64,000 nt of DNA, taken from assembly GCA_021229015.1 (NCBI GenBank), contig CM037795.1:209648-273647 (forward strand). Reading direction: 5' to 3'. Each line of letters starts with the position of its first letter. The first letter of the stretch is position 1. Positions 23,793-36,225 of the stretch are shown piece by piece. Made by a program: the position numbers and the translations under genes. The notes beneath the pieces are model-generated. The model saw only the letters and a list, made by a program, of their open reading frames with translations, searched no databases and was not told the DNA's origin. The DNA is from Solen grandis. Lineage: Eukaryota > Mollusca > Bivalvia > Adapedonta > Solenidae.

Positions 23793-24620
23793 TTACGTAA
23801 TGTTGTGTCTCTTGTAAATGTTGATATATATTCGTTTCCATAGAAAAGTATAAGAGTTCAGAAAAACTTCATTTGACCATTTGATTTCACTAGATAGGGC
23901 CTCCTGACAATATGAAATAATGTCATACAAATATTTATTTATTTGTTTCTCATTTGTGGCATTTCCATAAGAGATGTACCTATTAATTCCCATGTTTTGA
24001 AGTTTGTTTTTAATTTCAGGTTTTACTGAATTTTTCAAATATTTTTGATCAATATCATATAATTTGTAATTTGTTCAAAAGTGTACATTGTGTTACTTCT
24101 GTATTCAGTAAATGTTCGAAAAATTGTATGCCTTTTTCGAAAGATTTTTGGTAGAGAAATGTCATTCCATTTGTTTTTACCAATTTGTATTTCATATAAT
24201 TATTTTTCCTATCTGTTTGTTGTAGAAATATGTATGGGTGTGAATTTTTGTCCATGTACGTAGAACGTCGAAAAGGAAGGATTCATCTATTTTTTGAATT
24301 GTTGATTTTTTATTAATTTTAGTTTGTTTGTTGTTGTTTTTTTATTTTTTTTTATTGTTTCAGCTGCATATGTAAAAACGTTTTCCATGGACTTTTGTTT
24401 TGGATATCTATATATCTTAAAACCCATCCAGTCTTAAGAGAAAAAATAAATGATTCTATAGTTGTAAGTTGTAATCCACCTTGATCATAGGGTAGGTACA
24501 TAATGCTTCTTTTACGTTATCAGGTTTCCCATCCCATATGAATTTAAATATAGCTGTTTGTCTGAAGATGTATTATTTTGGTTTCTTTGTCTGCCAGTGC
24601 CTAAGAATACGACTTTTTTT
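23793..24620 (-). pseudogene. LINE fragment: ORF2 C-terminal region
   Basis: Minus-strand frames contain FIWDGKPDNVK, then after a one-base shift YLPYDQGGLQL, SFIFSLKTGWVLRYID and SPWKTFL. The GGL motif followed by a WVxR helix is the usual post-RT region of Tx1/L1-like ORF2. Two further frames (24255-24055 and 24038-23793) continue toward the C-terminus. There is no RT core, poly(A) tail or target duplication, so this is an old fragment of a relative of the LINE at 3440-9946. Confidence 0.6.
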
Positions 24621-27600
24621 GTGAAAGGTTAACTTCATGCAGAGGTTTGAAGCATAGTTTCTCTGCAGGGAACACGGCTTGTTCTATTTCTAAAGCATTC
24701 AGAATAGGAAACAAATTGTATATTATAGGTATTCTATTATATTTTCTTCAGAAAATCACATTTATTTTTCTGTCATTTCTGTCTTACTATTACTGGAAAT
24801 AGGCCGTGACGTTCTCAGCAATTAGTTATTTTATTTGTGTAAATGGAACTGGCGGTTTCATTACATATTGTCCACCTAGCTTCTTTTCTTGCAATAAATA
24901 CAAATTGGAAGGAGGGAAACTGGTTACGGACTGATCCCTTTGTAATGGAATAGGCAATCGAAAGCTTCCGCATCGAATGTGATTATACGAAAGGCTTAAT
25001 GTGTCACGTGCACATCTCTTTGGATGACTCGAATAACATTGATCTCAGTGGTTACATTTGTAATGAAAGGCGCTGTTATGATATGTATTGGCGTACTCCT
25101 AAGTCTCAGAGAGTGTATATCTGAACATCTGAAAACAGTGTATGTATACATCAATAACATGTTTTCTTGGTATTTTTCGTTTAGACGGGCCAAATGGTCA
25201 CATACTCACATACATACACACGCGCGCTCTCTCTCTCTCTAAAACTATATTATGTATAGGTTAAACTTTATATATTCTTAAATAAATTGTGCATTGATTT
25301 TAAGGTTATGGGACTTTAGATAGTGGATGATGTTAAGAATCGAAAAAAAAAAAGCATATGCCTAAAATAATATTATAAGACAATCAGTGATAAACTTATA
25401 TTGAGTTTTACTGGCTGTAAATTAATCTATAATATTCTTTTTTCTATTGCTCAGCCAGTGAAGCAAGTATCTGTAACCTAAAGTTTTACTTTGTTGCATA
25501 AACCTAAAATACTTAAATAGCTAAACAAAACATAAAAATAAACACATTTTCCTTCCGAAAATCTGATATGAATGTTACAGAAATTAAGTTAAAAGACAAA
25601 AGATAAAACGTTTACCTTCCTGGGATTCGAACCCACAACCCTCAGTTTCAAAGCAGTTTGCAGCAATTTTAGCCAATGCTTTACAGTCCCAGAACCTTAA
25701 ATGCAAGAGCATTGGCACTTATCAAGATAAAACTGTTAAAGAGCTTCAGCATCTATACCCTCCGTTGCTTATACCTTAATTAAGGTCTTATGATTAGTTA
25801 TTAGGTCGTGTTCCCCATTCAGATAGAAACAATTGAATTCGATATAAGATATTCCCAGAGGCAATTTAGTGATAAACTGCAGAGAAATTTGCCTCCGACT
25901 GGGGCATCCGTAATTCGTCTTTATCCTTCTTCTAAGACATTTGGCACGGTTTTAAGTTGCTTTTTTAAAAGAACCAGACTTACATAAAAATCAGGCTCCT
26001 TAAAATATACATTTTTCAAGTAAATAAAAAAAATTCTAAGGTGCCAAAAGTAATGAGTTCCTGAAACGAAGCCTTATAATTGGATACCTGGTGCGCCCTT
26101 TAAGTTTGTGTTCAGCATACCAGTGTATACACATATTACAACACGGAAAATATACGTACGATCCTGTAAAGCAAAATATACACTTATAACACCTTTCTAT
26201 AATAAGACTTTTAATATCTTTGATATATCTGTGCAGCGTTATGTGTGTGTTGTTGTTGTTGTTTTATTTGTGTGTGTGTGTGAGGGTATTTTTGTATTGC
26301 TTTTTAAGTTTGTTTGATTTGTATTTTTGAGTATGTTTTAGATGCTGTTGTGCGTGATTTCATCATATGACTTAGTTTCAATATAGAAACTGCGACTTGG
26401 ACAGAACCACTTCACGAACCTTCAAGTTAATTAACAATCTGGTTGTGTTTTATCTGTTGCCATGTCTGTGTTAAACACTATATTTATTATTCTGACAATT
26501 TAATAACTAGCTACTCGCAGTGGGTGTGTTTCCGAGCATAATTTCCGTGTTTGATGGAATATCAGGTTCAAATACTTCTTTAAAGCACAAAAGAGTTTGA
26601 ATTTTAACATACTATGTGTATTACGTCAATCGGTACCTATCTACAGACGCATGATCACCCTATGAAACATTCCGTAATGATTGTAAAAATGATGGTTGGT
26701 TTCTCCATCACTCGCAATAGCGTTACGAACGGTATTGAACCTATATTTAGAATTACAAAAACTATATTTAGAAATTCTACTTTTGTGTGCCGTTTCATGA
26801 CTTATCACATTCCCCTAAAATGCCAGTTTATGAAAATAGCCTTTTCCCACGCAATGTGACTTACATTTTGCCTATTTTATTTGTCAGGAAACAAAGACTC
26901 TACCATCATTGACCAGAGAGAGAGAAGAATAACTGTTTTGTATTTCTGCCATACATCTGTGAATGAGCTGCTTTAAAAGGATTTAGACAAAATTAAAAGA
27001 CATAATTATTTTTTGAGTCCAGGGTAGATTCTATGCATGTCATGTTTTACTTGAACACTTTGCAATTCTTTCTAATTTCACGCCCACTGAAGTTGAAAGA
27101 AAATGACACTTGCTTGGAAGGAACATCGACGCACTTTCTTTCATTTGATATTGTCGCGTTTTTTGTTGTTTTTTTTTATTCACTCAAAAAATTAAACGTA
27201 TAATATATGACATTAGGCTATATTTGGAATATTTCTTTATTATTCATGTTTTTCGAACTACCACGAGATAAAATCTTGTTTATAATATAATTTATTAGGG
27301 CTTTCTATCTCCAGCAGAAAAAGCATATCGTAATTATACGGTTGGTTGGCCAAGATGTTTGTGTTGTGTCCGCGTTGAATTGGGAAATGAGATGCACACG
27401 TGTCTCTCGGCGAGGTTGATGCATCGCATCAATTTATTATTGCTACTCTTTCACATAGCATGAAAGTTTTTCTTTACTTTGATATGTATTTTGTACGGAA
27501 GCCTATTAGGGCCATTTAGTCTTACGCGTTTTGTGTTCTGAGTCAGGTATTATACGTTATGAGCCAGGTCTTATGACTTTGTCCTTAGGTCTTAGGCCTA

Positions 27601-28380
27601 ACGCGATAAAAAGGCAAAGCATTTGCAACATGACAAAACAATGGCGGACGAGTCTTCAATATTTATTAATTTCAAAGGGAATGAATATGAAAACGATTTG
27701 TAAGTAGGTGTGGGTAATAAAATACCTTGTTTGTGTAGCCTGATAAAATTTAGTAGATCTATGAAAGTCATATAATCTGATATCGGATCTATATTCCTAT
27801 GTCATAAGACATAAGTCATAACACATAATTACTAATACATAAGTCAGATTGCATAATTCATAATCATAAGACAAAATTGCAGCCTGACTCTTGTCTTAAT
27901 AATTATGTGTTATGAATTATGCATTATGTCATATAACTTGTATATATGAAAAGTGCGACGAAACCCCTACTATGGAACAGAATTCGGGCAAAAAATACAT
28001 TTTGCCTTTTGACATGTTTATTGCTTCATTTGTCTAAGTGACTAGCATCATTTTGACTAGTACAATACGGTGTAATCGTCGTTTGCGTTATTTGTTGGGT
28101 TTTTTTTACATTAAACATTCATTACTCATTCACATCATAATTAACTACTGAAAATACATCTGCTTTTATTTCCATTTCATCACCGTATAGCACTGTGTAT
28201 AGCTGGACAGTCCAGTTTCGTATTAAAATGGAATTTATTTCGTCGGTATAACGAATCGATGAATGACACGTGTAGCTAAGCAAAATAACACATGTACGCA
28301 AGCAGAATGACAAATGTCAAAATGTGCACCTAGCATCATGACGTTGGAGGGCGTTCTGCCGGTTTGACTTGGAGCGAGTT
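24621..28380. other. Non-coding host DNA with small repeats
   Basis: It includes an (AC)/(TC) microsatellite (25206-25239), a tRNA-like B box in reverse at about 25620-25640 (GGATTCGAACCCACAACCC), a dispersed repeat at 25890-25990 shared with 10350-10450, and a CATAAGAC/CATAAGTC word-rich patch (about 27540-27935). No host exon could be supported. Confidence 0.5.
27540..27935. repeat. Degenerate CATAAGAC-word patch
   Basis: Short words CATAAGAC, CATAAGTC, CATAACAC and their complements (GTCTTATG, TTATGACT, GTGTTATG) recur irregularly, mainly at 27795-27935, with outlying words at 27545-27590. The inverted arrangement resembles the subterminal repeats of a DNA transposon, but clear termini were not found. 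Confidence 0.45.
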
Positions 28381-28749
28381 CAGTTTACTTACTAGAGTTA
28401 ACTAGAGTTACCAGAGTTGCAAATAAAACGTGCGGGACTCTGTAAGGTTACGCGAGTTCAACCCAGAGAGGTAGGTGGGTAGACTAGAAAGCAATATGGC
28501 GGACGGAAAGCATCTAGGCAAATTTATAGAAAATTATAAATATCTATGATATCCTGTCTTTAAATAAGCATGTAAGCTGGCAGCTACTTTATTCAAGCCC
28601 AAGCTCGAAAAAAGTCATAAATAACAGATCTATTGTTTTAATCATATGTCTATTTACAAATTACGTCACAAGGGGTAAGCCTCATACGTTCAGTTGATTG
28701 CTAACTAGAGTATATTTATTACGTCATCAATACGAGTTTACTCGAGTAG

Positions 28750-29045
28750 TGTTTGTTTGTTGGGTTTAACGTCCCACCGACAGTATTTTTAAGTCATTTG
28801 GAGACGATGTTTACTTGAGATAGATATAGTGCTGCCACATTGCAGTATCACGCCGTGGACATGTGGCATTATACCACATCCAGTCACATTATCCTGACAC
28901 CGGGCCAGCCAGTCCTGCATCTATCCTTAAATGGTGAGCGCCAAGCAAGGGAGCTTTAACAGTACCATTATTTTTTTGCGACTTTGGTATGTTGCGACCA
29001 GGGATCGAACCCATGACCTCCCGGACCCGAGGCGGACGCTCTTTA
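28750..29045 (-). mobile_element. tRNA-derived SINE, family A, with target duplication
   Basis: Flanked by ACTCGAGTAG on both sides (28740-28749 and 29046-29055), which fixes the insertion. On the minus strand the head reads GTCCGCCTCGGGTCC (A-box region) and GGGTTCGATCCCTGG (B box), so it derives from a tRNA. The tail end starts TGTTTGTTTGTTGGGTTTAA on the plus strand. A read-through frame at 28889-29155 is spurious. Confidence 0.85.
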
Positions 29046-29477
29046 ACTCGAGTAGAACTATAGTTGGTCACCTGAACTCGCTGTCGGTAGTTCGGAGTAG
29101 TATATATAGAAATTTCGTCCTCCACAGAAAAGGTGGCGTGCCTATAATAAGTCAATTTATACTATTGTTCGGGAAGAATCGGCAAAATGGTGTACGAAAC
29201 TGTGGCTGTTTCCAAATTCGAAAAAGTTATTTCTTTTAAACAAATTGTTTGAAATTGAAAGTAGATCCACTGCTTAAAGACATAATTGCATTTTACATAA
29301 TACTTTCCATTGCTTTTCTAATTGCAGGCCAAACATTTCAGATATAAATTATATGAGCTCAGGTTTACAAAGATGAATATTTAAAAATAATGAACGTCAC
29401 GCAAAATTTTATATACGAGCACATCTCGTCGATCTACATACTGTTCGTAGTTTCGTAATTAAGTCCCAGAGTCACCG

Positions 29478-29735
29478 GGCCGTGGCCGAGCGGTTACAGT
29501 CGTGGACTACAAATCTCTCAGCCCCCCCCCCCCCCCACCGCTGTGGATTCGAATCCCGGTAGGGACTTCGGATTTTTCATGTGAGGAAGCCTTCCAGCTG
29601 GCTTGCGGTAGGTCGGTGGTTCTACCCGGGTACCTCTGTGTACTCAGGGTCTTCCTCCACCTGTAATTAGCTGGACGTCGCTATATGATTGAAATACTAT
29701 CGCAGCGACGGTAAACCCCAATACAACTACAACAA
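29478..29735 (+). mobile_element. tRNA-derived SINE, family B
   Basis: The head is GGGCCGTGGCCGAGCGGTTA (A box of a Leu/Ser-type tRNA) with GGATTCGAATCCCGG as B box, separated by a long C run. The shared body reads GAGGAAGCCTTCCAGCTGG, CTTGCGGTAGGTCGGTGG and GGACGTCGCTATATGA, and ends with AAC repeats. Other copies are at 43238 (plus) and about 49590 (minus). It may be of the V-SINE type described from molluscs, but I cannot verify the name. Confidence 0.8.
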
Positions 29736-29979
29736 CAACGGAATTGTGTTTGCTTTAATCTGAATTAGGCAAACGCCTTTAGTATTGCTGAACATACATT
29801 TTATTTTCTTTTTTTTTTTTATAAATCATTAACAAGTTTTTAATACATATCACAAAAACGTCCCCAAGCTTGATTAGAACTCGCAACCTAGCTTTGCAGC
29901 CAGTGCCATAAAATTCGTATTAATGTCACTATAAATCATGTAGAAAAATATTTTCACGATCTATATATTGAATAAGCGG

Positions 29980-30079
29980 NNNNNNNNNNNNNNNNNNNNN
30001 NNNNNNNNNNNNNNNNNNNNNNNNNNNNNNNNNNNNNNNNNNNNNNNNNNNNNNNNNNNNNNNNNNNNNNNNNNNNNNN
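29980..30079. other. Assembly gap (100 N)
   Basis: Exactly 100 N, the conventional placeholder for a gap of unknown size. It interrupts the Polinton ATPase gene, so the true missing length may be several kilobases. Confidence 0.98.
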
Positions 30080-30324
30080 ATGTTCCAACAACCAAGGCTA
30101 GCCGTACCATCAGCTTGAATGCACACTACATGGATTATTTCAAAACACAAGAGATAAAGGTCAGATCAAAACACTTGCGAAACCAAATACAACTCCCCCA
30201 TTTGGTGATGGCGTATCAAGATGCAACCTCTACACCTCATGGATCTTATAAATTGACTTTCACCCAAGAACCCCCGACCAAATCGCTTAAAACAGATGTG
30301 TTCCATCGGTGGGAAAACAGGTGA
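30080..30324 (+). pseudogene. Polinton FtsK/A32-type packaging ATPase, C-terminus only
   Basis: The frame emerging from the gap reads SLNAHYMDYFKTQEIKVRSK, then MAYQDATSTPHGSYKLTFTQ and LKTDVFHRWENR. This fits the last third of the Polinton genome-packaging ATPase, where a NAHY strand is followed by a YxDATxxPxGY segment and a final loop. The Walker A and B motifs would lie to the left, in the gap. The enzyme would pump DNA into capsids. Identification rests on the C-terminal motif pattern alone. Confidence 0.7.
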
Positions 30325-31020
30325 AGACGAGGACCGATCGTCTACACTACAGTATAAAATGACAGGAACATGACACCCGATCATCAAAAGGGAAAAACAG
30401 CTACCATGGAAAACACACCACAACAGTGATCAAAGCTCTAGAATCGTTTGAGTGGGAAAAAACCCAACGAAACGACAAGAGCTGGTAGAAGCAGGATTAA
30501 CAGAGATGGTGAAATGGTTCCCTTAGCTGCACGATCATCTTAGAGAAAAAAGAAACCTTTCCAAAACAGACGATGAATTTTATGGAACGCAACAAAGACA
30601 TTTTGAGACAGTTAGCTGATCAACATGGGATCTGACCACAAACAAAAAACCTTATTTTAAAACCCGGCGGTGGAGGTTTCCTTTGGGGGGCACCATCATT
30701 CGTACACTGCTTCGATGGAACGGGCCCAAAGCTGTGAGAAAATTTGGTTCATAGCAAGAAAACAACCCCCCAAACGAAAGTCACCAGCCAAGAAACGGTC
30801 ACGACAACAACCACGAAAACAGCCAACCAAACGCAAGTCACAGTAAGGAAACAAAAAAGGGAAGAAGCAGGCATTGCCTCATGACCGATTTTCACTGTAA
30901 GAAGGAAACGCTCTGTATCAACTGGAACACCAAAAGTCCCCCCCATACTGATTCGACGTGATGTACATCAGGGGCATCATCCAAAGCATCACCACTTTGG
31001 GCCCAATTTTTCTCCATGAC
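30325..31020 (+). pseudogene. Polinton small protein region: GG-rich segment and basic tail
   Basis: Several plus-strand frames are broken by indels. One carries TMNFMERNKDILRQLADQHG, followed by a LKPGGGGFL segment; this type of hydrophobic Gly-rich end is usual in small Polinton proteins next to the ATPase. It continues with a very basic stretch (RKQPPKRKSPAKKRSRQQPR) that could bind DNA or act as a nuclear signal. The role is not known; a core or cement protein is possible. Frame breaks occur at A, C and G runs. Confidence 0.45.
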
Positions 31021-31340
31021 CTCATCTACTCCCCCTTTTGAATAGAAGTTCGATGAGTTCTGGGTTGGCTACACCACAAGGATCAATGACGGTTTCTCCA
31101 AACCCTACAGTTCGAAAGACAATTGTTTGACCTTTCCAATTTTTCAAGTGGCGTTCAACATCATCATCATCAAGATTTTTTCCCCTCCCAAGTCCCCCCT
31201 CCATTCCCCCTTTTCCTATGCCATTACTGTGATGAGAAATTCAGGAAACCCCTGAGTAGTGCTGGCAATATCGCTTTACAACCCTTCAACAGTGGTATAA
31301 ATAAAGGACCAAACATTCACATCATTGTCATCAGAGCGCA
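31021..31340. other. Unassigned segment of the Polinton
   Basis: A minus-strand frame (31204-31022) reads KGQTIVFRTVGFGETVIDPC, which looks protein-like, but all assigned neighbours are on the plus strand. No family was recognised. A plus-strand frame through the same bases has no convincing motif. Confidence 0.3.
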
Positions 31341-31670
31341 AAAACCCACCGTTCGCAAAAAATGGCAAAATGTTGCTTGCTTTTTACAGAAGCCTCGCCC
31401 AAATTTTTGAAAAAGATTATTCAAGAAGCACCAAAGAATTGGTGGATTGTTATTGCTGAATGTTTTGTCACAACATTTTAAAAGGCAATGTCCACTCGTA
31501 AGGCCTCAGAAGCGTCGATTTGCATTTAAGAGACAACAGCTCCGACAGTTAGCGACCAAGAAATATCGTTCGAAAAAAAAAATCATCTCAAACAGAAAAG
31601 GGGTTTTTTTTCTACCCTGTTGGCACTTGCACCACTCTTAGCCCAAAACAATTATACCTCTTGTGGTGAA
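31340..31670 (+). pseudogene. Conserved Polinton small protein (GFF end)
   Basis: Frames contain KKIIQEAPKNWWIVIAECF, then ISFEKKNHLKQKRGFF and STLLALAPLLA. The pattern (helix ending in an E-C/I-x-N-type segment, basic middle, then QxxGF followed by hydrophobic residues) recurs in small proteins of Polintons. Membrane interaction or capsid cementing has been suggested for such proteins; no function is shown here. Frame shifts interrupt it at least twice. Confidence 0.4.
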
Positions 31671-31689
31671 ATCATTCGGAAAAATATGA

Positions 31690-32418
31690 AGAAAAAAATG
31701 GCCCCATGTTTTCCGTTCGGTTGTTGGAAGAGATGAACCGATGGAAGAAAAGGAACAACGACCTCGGTTACCCCATCCCCTCAAGTGAGTCAGACGTCAT
31801 CATTACAGAAAGAAATGAATCAAGTTCTTGACGACAAATTGTCTGAGTCAGAAAAAGCACAACAATTTGGAGAAGTAATTTCATCGCTTTTAAGTGTCAC
31901 ATAAAAAAGCACTCAAACCCTCCAGACCACACATGCCTGAGAAAACAACGAGTACAATGACTGAAAAAAGAGGAAAAACCGATGACCTTAAAGATCAAAT
32001 TCTAGACAGTGTTCCAACGACCTGCGGCGAAAGGTACTCTCTTGTTAAACATGCTGAAAGACCATCCATTAATTGGGATAACATGGCCTGTTGAATATGA
32101 TGGAAAACCCTTGAAGGTTCAAATATTATTGATCTGGTCAATGATGTACTTCGACACGGAAAGGTCAAATCCACGAGGATGGAACAGTTTTCTAGAGGAC
32201 TGAGAGAGGTCAACATCCCACAAGAAGTCGTGGGCAAAAAAACGTCGAGGGGAATTTCATACAAACACCAGATGATGATGAAGAAAAAGGGGAGGAGGGA
32301 GGAGGAGGATGAATTTTATGATAGTTTTGCCTACGCACCTACATCAAAGAAACGAAAACCTATTAAAAAGGAAGAACCCGAGGAGATATTAGCCCATTCG
32401 TCATGGGACGCCTACTAA
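31690..32418 (+). pseudogene. Conserved Polinton protein with IIDLVNDVLR motif
   Basis: Overlapping plus-strand frames carry MNQVLDDKLSESEKAQQFGE, KGTLLLNMLKDHPLIGITWP, IIDLVNDVLRHGK and MEQFSRGLREVNIPQEVVGK, ending in an acidic and basic tail. The order and wording match a conserved protein of unknown role that commonly sits before the integrase in Polintons. It is split over at least four frames. It is not a polymerase, and no nucleic-acid enzyme motif is visible. Confidence 0.45.
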
Positions 32419-33492
32419 AGAAGACACGTTACTTCGTCACCTGTACTATGAAAATGATAATCCTACGAGTTTTGAGGAATTCATGGACTCTACAAGGCAG
32501 CGAAAAAACAGCTGAAATCTATCACTTTAGAGGATGTGCGAGACTGGTTTGAGAATCAAAAACCTACACGTTGCATAAAACAATACGAGGGAAATTTCGA
32601 CGTCGACAGACTGTGGTAGGAGGTATCGATCATCAATTTGGAAAGCTGATCTCGCAGATATGCAACGATGTACAAAGAGAATTCACCATATCGCTACTTA
32701 CTATGTTTCATTGATGTTTTTTTCAAAATATGTTTGGGGTAATACCCTCGTTACAAAACTGGAAAGACGCTCACCAAGCCTTTCGTCTATTCTAAAAGAA
32801 GGTCGAAAACCCTCTTTTTGCAAAAGAAAAGGCCGAGAATTTTTGAACAAAGAATTTCAGAAGTTTCTTGACAAGCATGACATTCATTTCTTCACTTCTG
32901 AAAACCCAGAAACTAAAGCGAGTATTGTTGAACGTTTTTCAACGAAACACTTAAATCAAGAATGTGGAAAAATTTTTTACTCATCAAAAAGACCCGGCAC
33001 TATGTGGATGTACACAACTATTGGTACATGGCTACAACTCGTTTTATCGAAGCATCGGACGTACCCCTGCATCTGTGTCTAAGAAAATGAGCATGAAGTC
33101 ACAAAGAATTGTATGGAAACCATCAAAAGAAAATAAGAAATCAACTGATTTAAAAAGTGGGTGATATAGGCGCATAAATAAAACCAAGCAAACATTTGCC
33201 AAAGGCTATCTCCCCCAACTGGACATGGAATTGTTCAAAGTGGTTCGCATCAACAAACACATCCATTGACCGTAAAATTGAAGACTTGGTGGAGAATCTA
33301 TCGCCGGTCCTTCTACAGGATGAAATTCAACATATAAAAAGATGATGAGCTATACGAATGGAATCAGTTCTTGATCGGCGTACAAGGCGGTAGGCGGTAA
33401 AATTTTTTCAGAAGTGAAAGTCAAGTGGCTTGGATATCCTAAAAAGTTTAACAGTTTAAATTCCAAAATCGCATTTAGTTAAAGTATAAACG
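32395..33492 (+). pseudogene. Polinton integrase (rve type) with C-terminal chromodomain
   Basis: The N-terminal part includes LYKAAKKQLKSITLEDVRDW. The catalytic core follows in several frames with DKHDIHFFTSENPETKASIV, whose Glu fits the last catalytic position (ExxK-like) of the DDE core, then QLLVHGYNSFYRSIGRTPAS. A later frame has VKWLGYPKKFNS, a chromodomain strand typical of Polinton and chromovirus integrases. Such enzymes join the element's ends to host DNA. At least four frameshifts separate the pieces, several at T, A or C runs. Gene order (integrase before the capsid genes) suits an animal Polinton. Confidence 0.8.
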
Positions 33493-33736
33493 TCATGAAC
33501 AGCAGTCTCAGTCCGATACCAGCAGTGTTCAGGAGACAACAGTATACAGACAGGAAAAAGTGAGGTACCTCAAAAACAGAACACTTTCTTGACACAGATT
33601 GTGATCATCTTTATCATTGTCATCGTGTCTTAGTGACCTGTGTCTAAAACAGTCCAGATCGTGAACTTTGGTTGCTGTTGATGATACTTCTATCGGATAC
33701 ATTCTTCCAAACCCAAAGTTTAAAATTTAAGAAACC

Positions 33737-34710
33737 ATGAACTCTTTCTACATCACTCTCATCAGTGATAGTTCGATGCATTGTACCCAAACAACACACA
33801 ATGTTTTTTAGAACCAAGCTGGCAAAAACCATTGATGTCGACAAACAAAATTGGGAAGTGGTTCTCGTGGGAAATGATCGTTCCCACACAATCAAAACAT
33901 CGAAGAGGAGGAAGGAAAATTCTACGTCGTGACTAAAGATCCAGAATGGCTGCAGCCTTTTTCACAAGTGAAAAACGGGTGTGAATTAGAAGGTAAAAAT
34001 TGGCAAAACCCCCTTTTCATTCGCAGGCATCTATTCGTCCCACAACATCTCACTGACGAAATGGACAAAGCTATTAAACAAGCCACAAAAACAATTTTAA
34101 CTCAAAGAAACCTCACATTTGACTTGATTTTGCCGGCTTGTCAAAACGTGTCAAGTTTACCGGTAATAAATGGACCAAAATCGGCTTGGACTTCATCCAA
34201 GCCTCCTTAACGAAACTTGGAGGAGAGGGAAGTATCTGAGGTGTTTCCGACCAAAGACAACAACATATTCAAGTACGGTGTGGACCTCTTCATGAAGATT
34301 AACCATCTGTTTTTTTAATACCGATTGGCAGAACACACTTTGATAGGGGTGTCGAAGCAACCCCTTTTACGCGTTGTGCCTTTGAAAGCAAAAACAAAAG
34401 CAGGGTCTAATCCACACATGCACTTTGAATTTTTTAAACTACACTACGACCTGTCAGCAGATCATATTTCAACGAGATCAGTATCAATATAAACGGTACA
34501 CGGGGAACATTTTATTTCACTCCCGGGAAAGTCGATGGGGAAGCTTCATTTTAAAAGAAAACACGATGATTCCGTTTACCCTGGTCAACCTCGACAAGTC
34601 GGATATGGTTTGGGGTCCATTTCAAGAAAATGGCCATACCATCTTACCCATGGTGAAACCCATCGTGAACTCAGGACTACAGACTCTGAAAAAAGAGGGC
34701 TTTTAAACAA
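33737..34710 (+). pseudogene. Polinton minor capsid (penton-like) protein
   Basis: ATG 33737 begins MNSFYITLISDSSM; the frame breaks at a run of six T (33804-33809) and resumes as RTKLAKTIDVDKQNWEVVLV, the strand-turn-WEV pattern that opens Polinton minor capsid proteins. Further frames carry EGKFYVVTKDPEW and, near 34320-34410, LIGVSKQPLLRVVPLKAK, the conserved LLRVVP strand late in the single jelly-roll protein. GTRGTFYFTPGK and then GKLHFKRKHD mark the C-terminus. It would form capsid vertices. Confidence 0.75.
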
Positions 34711-34860
34711 GGTATAGGAGCCGTAAAAGATCTTCTGTCTGGCCAAAATGTAAAGACATGATCAAGAAACGGGGTAAAGCATTGTTGAAAGATGTGGGTC
34801 AGAAAACTCAGAGAGGTAAAAGCTTCGAGATTTCAAACGTTTGACATCATTCTGCTTCCA
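34575..34860 (+). pseudogene. Small virion-type protein (GYGLGSI motif)
   Basis: It overlaps the end of the minor capsid gene. Frames read QVGYGLGSI, then PMVKPIVNSGLQTLKKEGF, then KKRGKALLKDVGQKTQRGK. The GLGSI start followed by amphipathic helices and a basic end is common to a small protein between the two capsid genes of Polintons, compared by some with adenoviral internal proteins. The function here is an inference. Three frames are used, so it is broken as assembled. Confidence 0.5.
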
Positions 34861-34929
34861 GCACGAAAGGAGACACCCCAAAAAAAAAAGAAAAATCTCA
34901 TCGCGACCGTTAGATATTTTTGATTGAAC

Positions 34930-36223
34930 AACATGATGCAACACGGCTCTTGTTGAGTGTAGCAATACTGAACTGATGTACACATGTTCCACCTACCATG
35001 ACAGCAATGCAAGATGCACATGGACAGAACATTATCCTGTGTCAGCACTGAGCAATTCATCTCCCATTGAATTTGTAATTCCCCGCTCAATCACAAAATG
35101 GATGATATCAACCAGAGCTACTTGTACCTGAAAGTCAAAATAGTCCAACCCGATGGCACTAATCTGGCTGCCCGATGGAGAAACATCCACAGTAAATAAT
35201 TTCTTCCACAGCTTGTGTAGCAGTATTGATGTGTACCTGAACAACAAACTGATCACCAATAATGCTGACACATACGCGTACCGGGCCTACATTGAGAATT
35301 TGCTGTCTTATTCTACGGACAGTAAATCAACACAGCTCTACGCTACAGAAATGTGGAGTCCTGACACGGCGGGTCATATGCAAGAGCATACAGTTGCGGA
35401 AGATAATGAAGGATATAGTAAAAGAAGAACACGTATCCACCAGAGTCGTGTTCTGGAAATGTGCGGACGTCTGCATTTAGACCTGCGTTTGCAAGACAAG
35501 TACCTTCCCAATGGTGTAGAAATACGACTGCGACTCAACAGAACCCCAGTCAGTTTTTGCTGTTTGGAGCAGAGGCAAAAATCCAGTTAATTCAAGCTGG
35601 ATTCAATGTTCGGACTGTTGACCTGTTACCCGTAGTGGCCAACAACTTAAACCAGACCATCGCTCAACAGGGCATGAAGATCCCAATTCGTCGAGCTGAG
35701 GTGAAAACTTTCACCATTCCTGCAGGCCAGCGATCAAAGATCGAAGATCATTTATTTCAAGGACAGTTGCCCAAACGTATCATTCTAGGCCTGGTAAAGA
35801 ATACAGACATGAACGGTGATCTGGCAACCAACCCATTTGATTTCAACATTTCAACTTGTCTAAGTTAGAAGTCAGTGTAGACGGAAAGACGACACACAAC
35901 TTGCCGTTCCAGCCCAACTTTCCCACAGGAGAAATTTTGAGATCATACATGTCCCTGCATCAAGCCACGGGATCACTCGGTTTAAACCGCTCCATGGGTC
36001 TGACAATGGACGATTACATGCAGGGGTACACACTGTGGGGCATTGACTTAACGCCAGATCAAGGATCAGAAGAGGGACAGCTGCATCCTATAAAACGGGG
36101 AACTTGCGAATCGAGCTTCAGTTTCGTGTAGCTCTTGGTGACCCCACCAACGTGATTGTGTATGCCGAATACGACAGTCAGATAGAGATTAACGGGTTCA
36201 GAGAAGTCATCACAGACTATTAA
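34930..36223 (+). pseudogene. Polinton major capsid protein (double jelly roll)
   Basis: Conserved blocks run from the N-terminal Cys-containing segment (VECSNTELMYTCS) through SSPIEFVIPRS, NQSYLYLKVKIVQPDGTNLA, NNFFHSLCSSIDVYLNNKLI, YAYRAYIENLLSY, RVLEMCGRLHLDLRLQDKYL and GAEAKIQLIQAGFNVRTVDL to VIVYAEYDSQIEI and a stop at 36221-36223. The N-terminal jelly roll, its FFHSLxSxxDVxLN strand and the C-terminal VYAEY strand fit Polinton/adintovirus major capsids. About five single-base frame changes occur, mostly next to AAAA, CCC, CCCC or AAAACGGGG runs, with few in-frame stops. The capsid would be icosahedral and adenovirus-like. Confidence 0.85.
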
Positions 36224-36225
36224 CC

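Noticed and set aside
25615..25700. tRNA gene on the minus strand
   Set aside because: Only a B-box-like GGTTCGAATCC is convincing; no proper acceptor stem or A box could be paired.
28889..29239. Open frames across the SINE at 28750-29045
   Set aside because: They read through a tRNA-derived SINE; no protein family.
30749..30946. Minus-strand membrane-like frame rich in Val and Leu
   Set aside because: It is the complement of a Lys/Arg-rich plus-strand coding stretch in the Polinton, which gives hydrophobic antisense codons.
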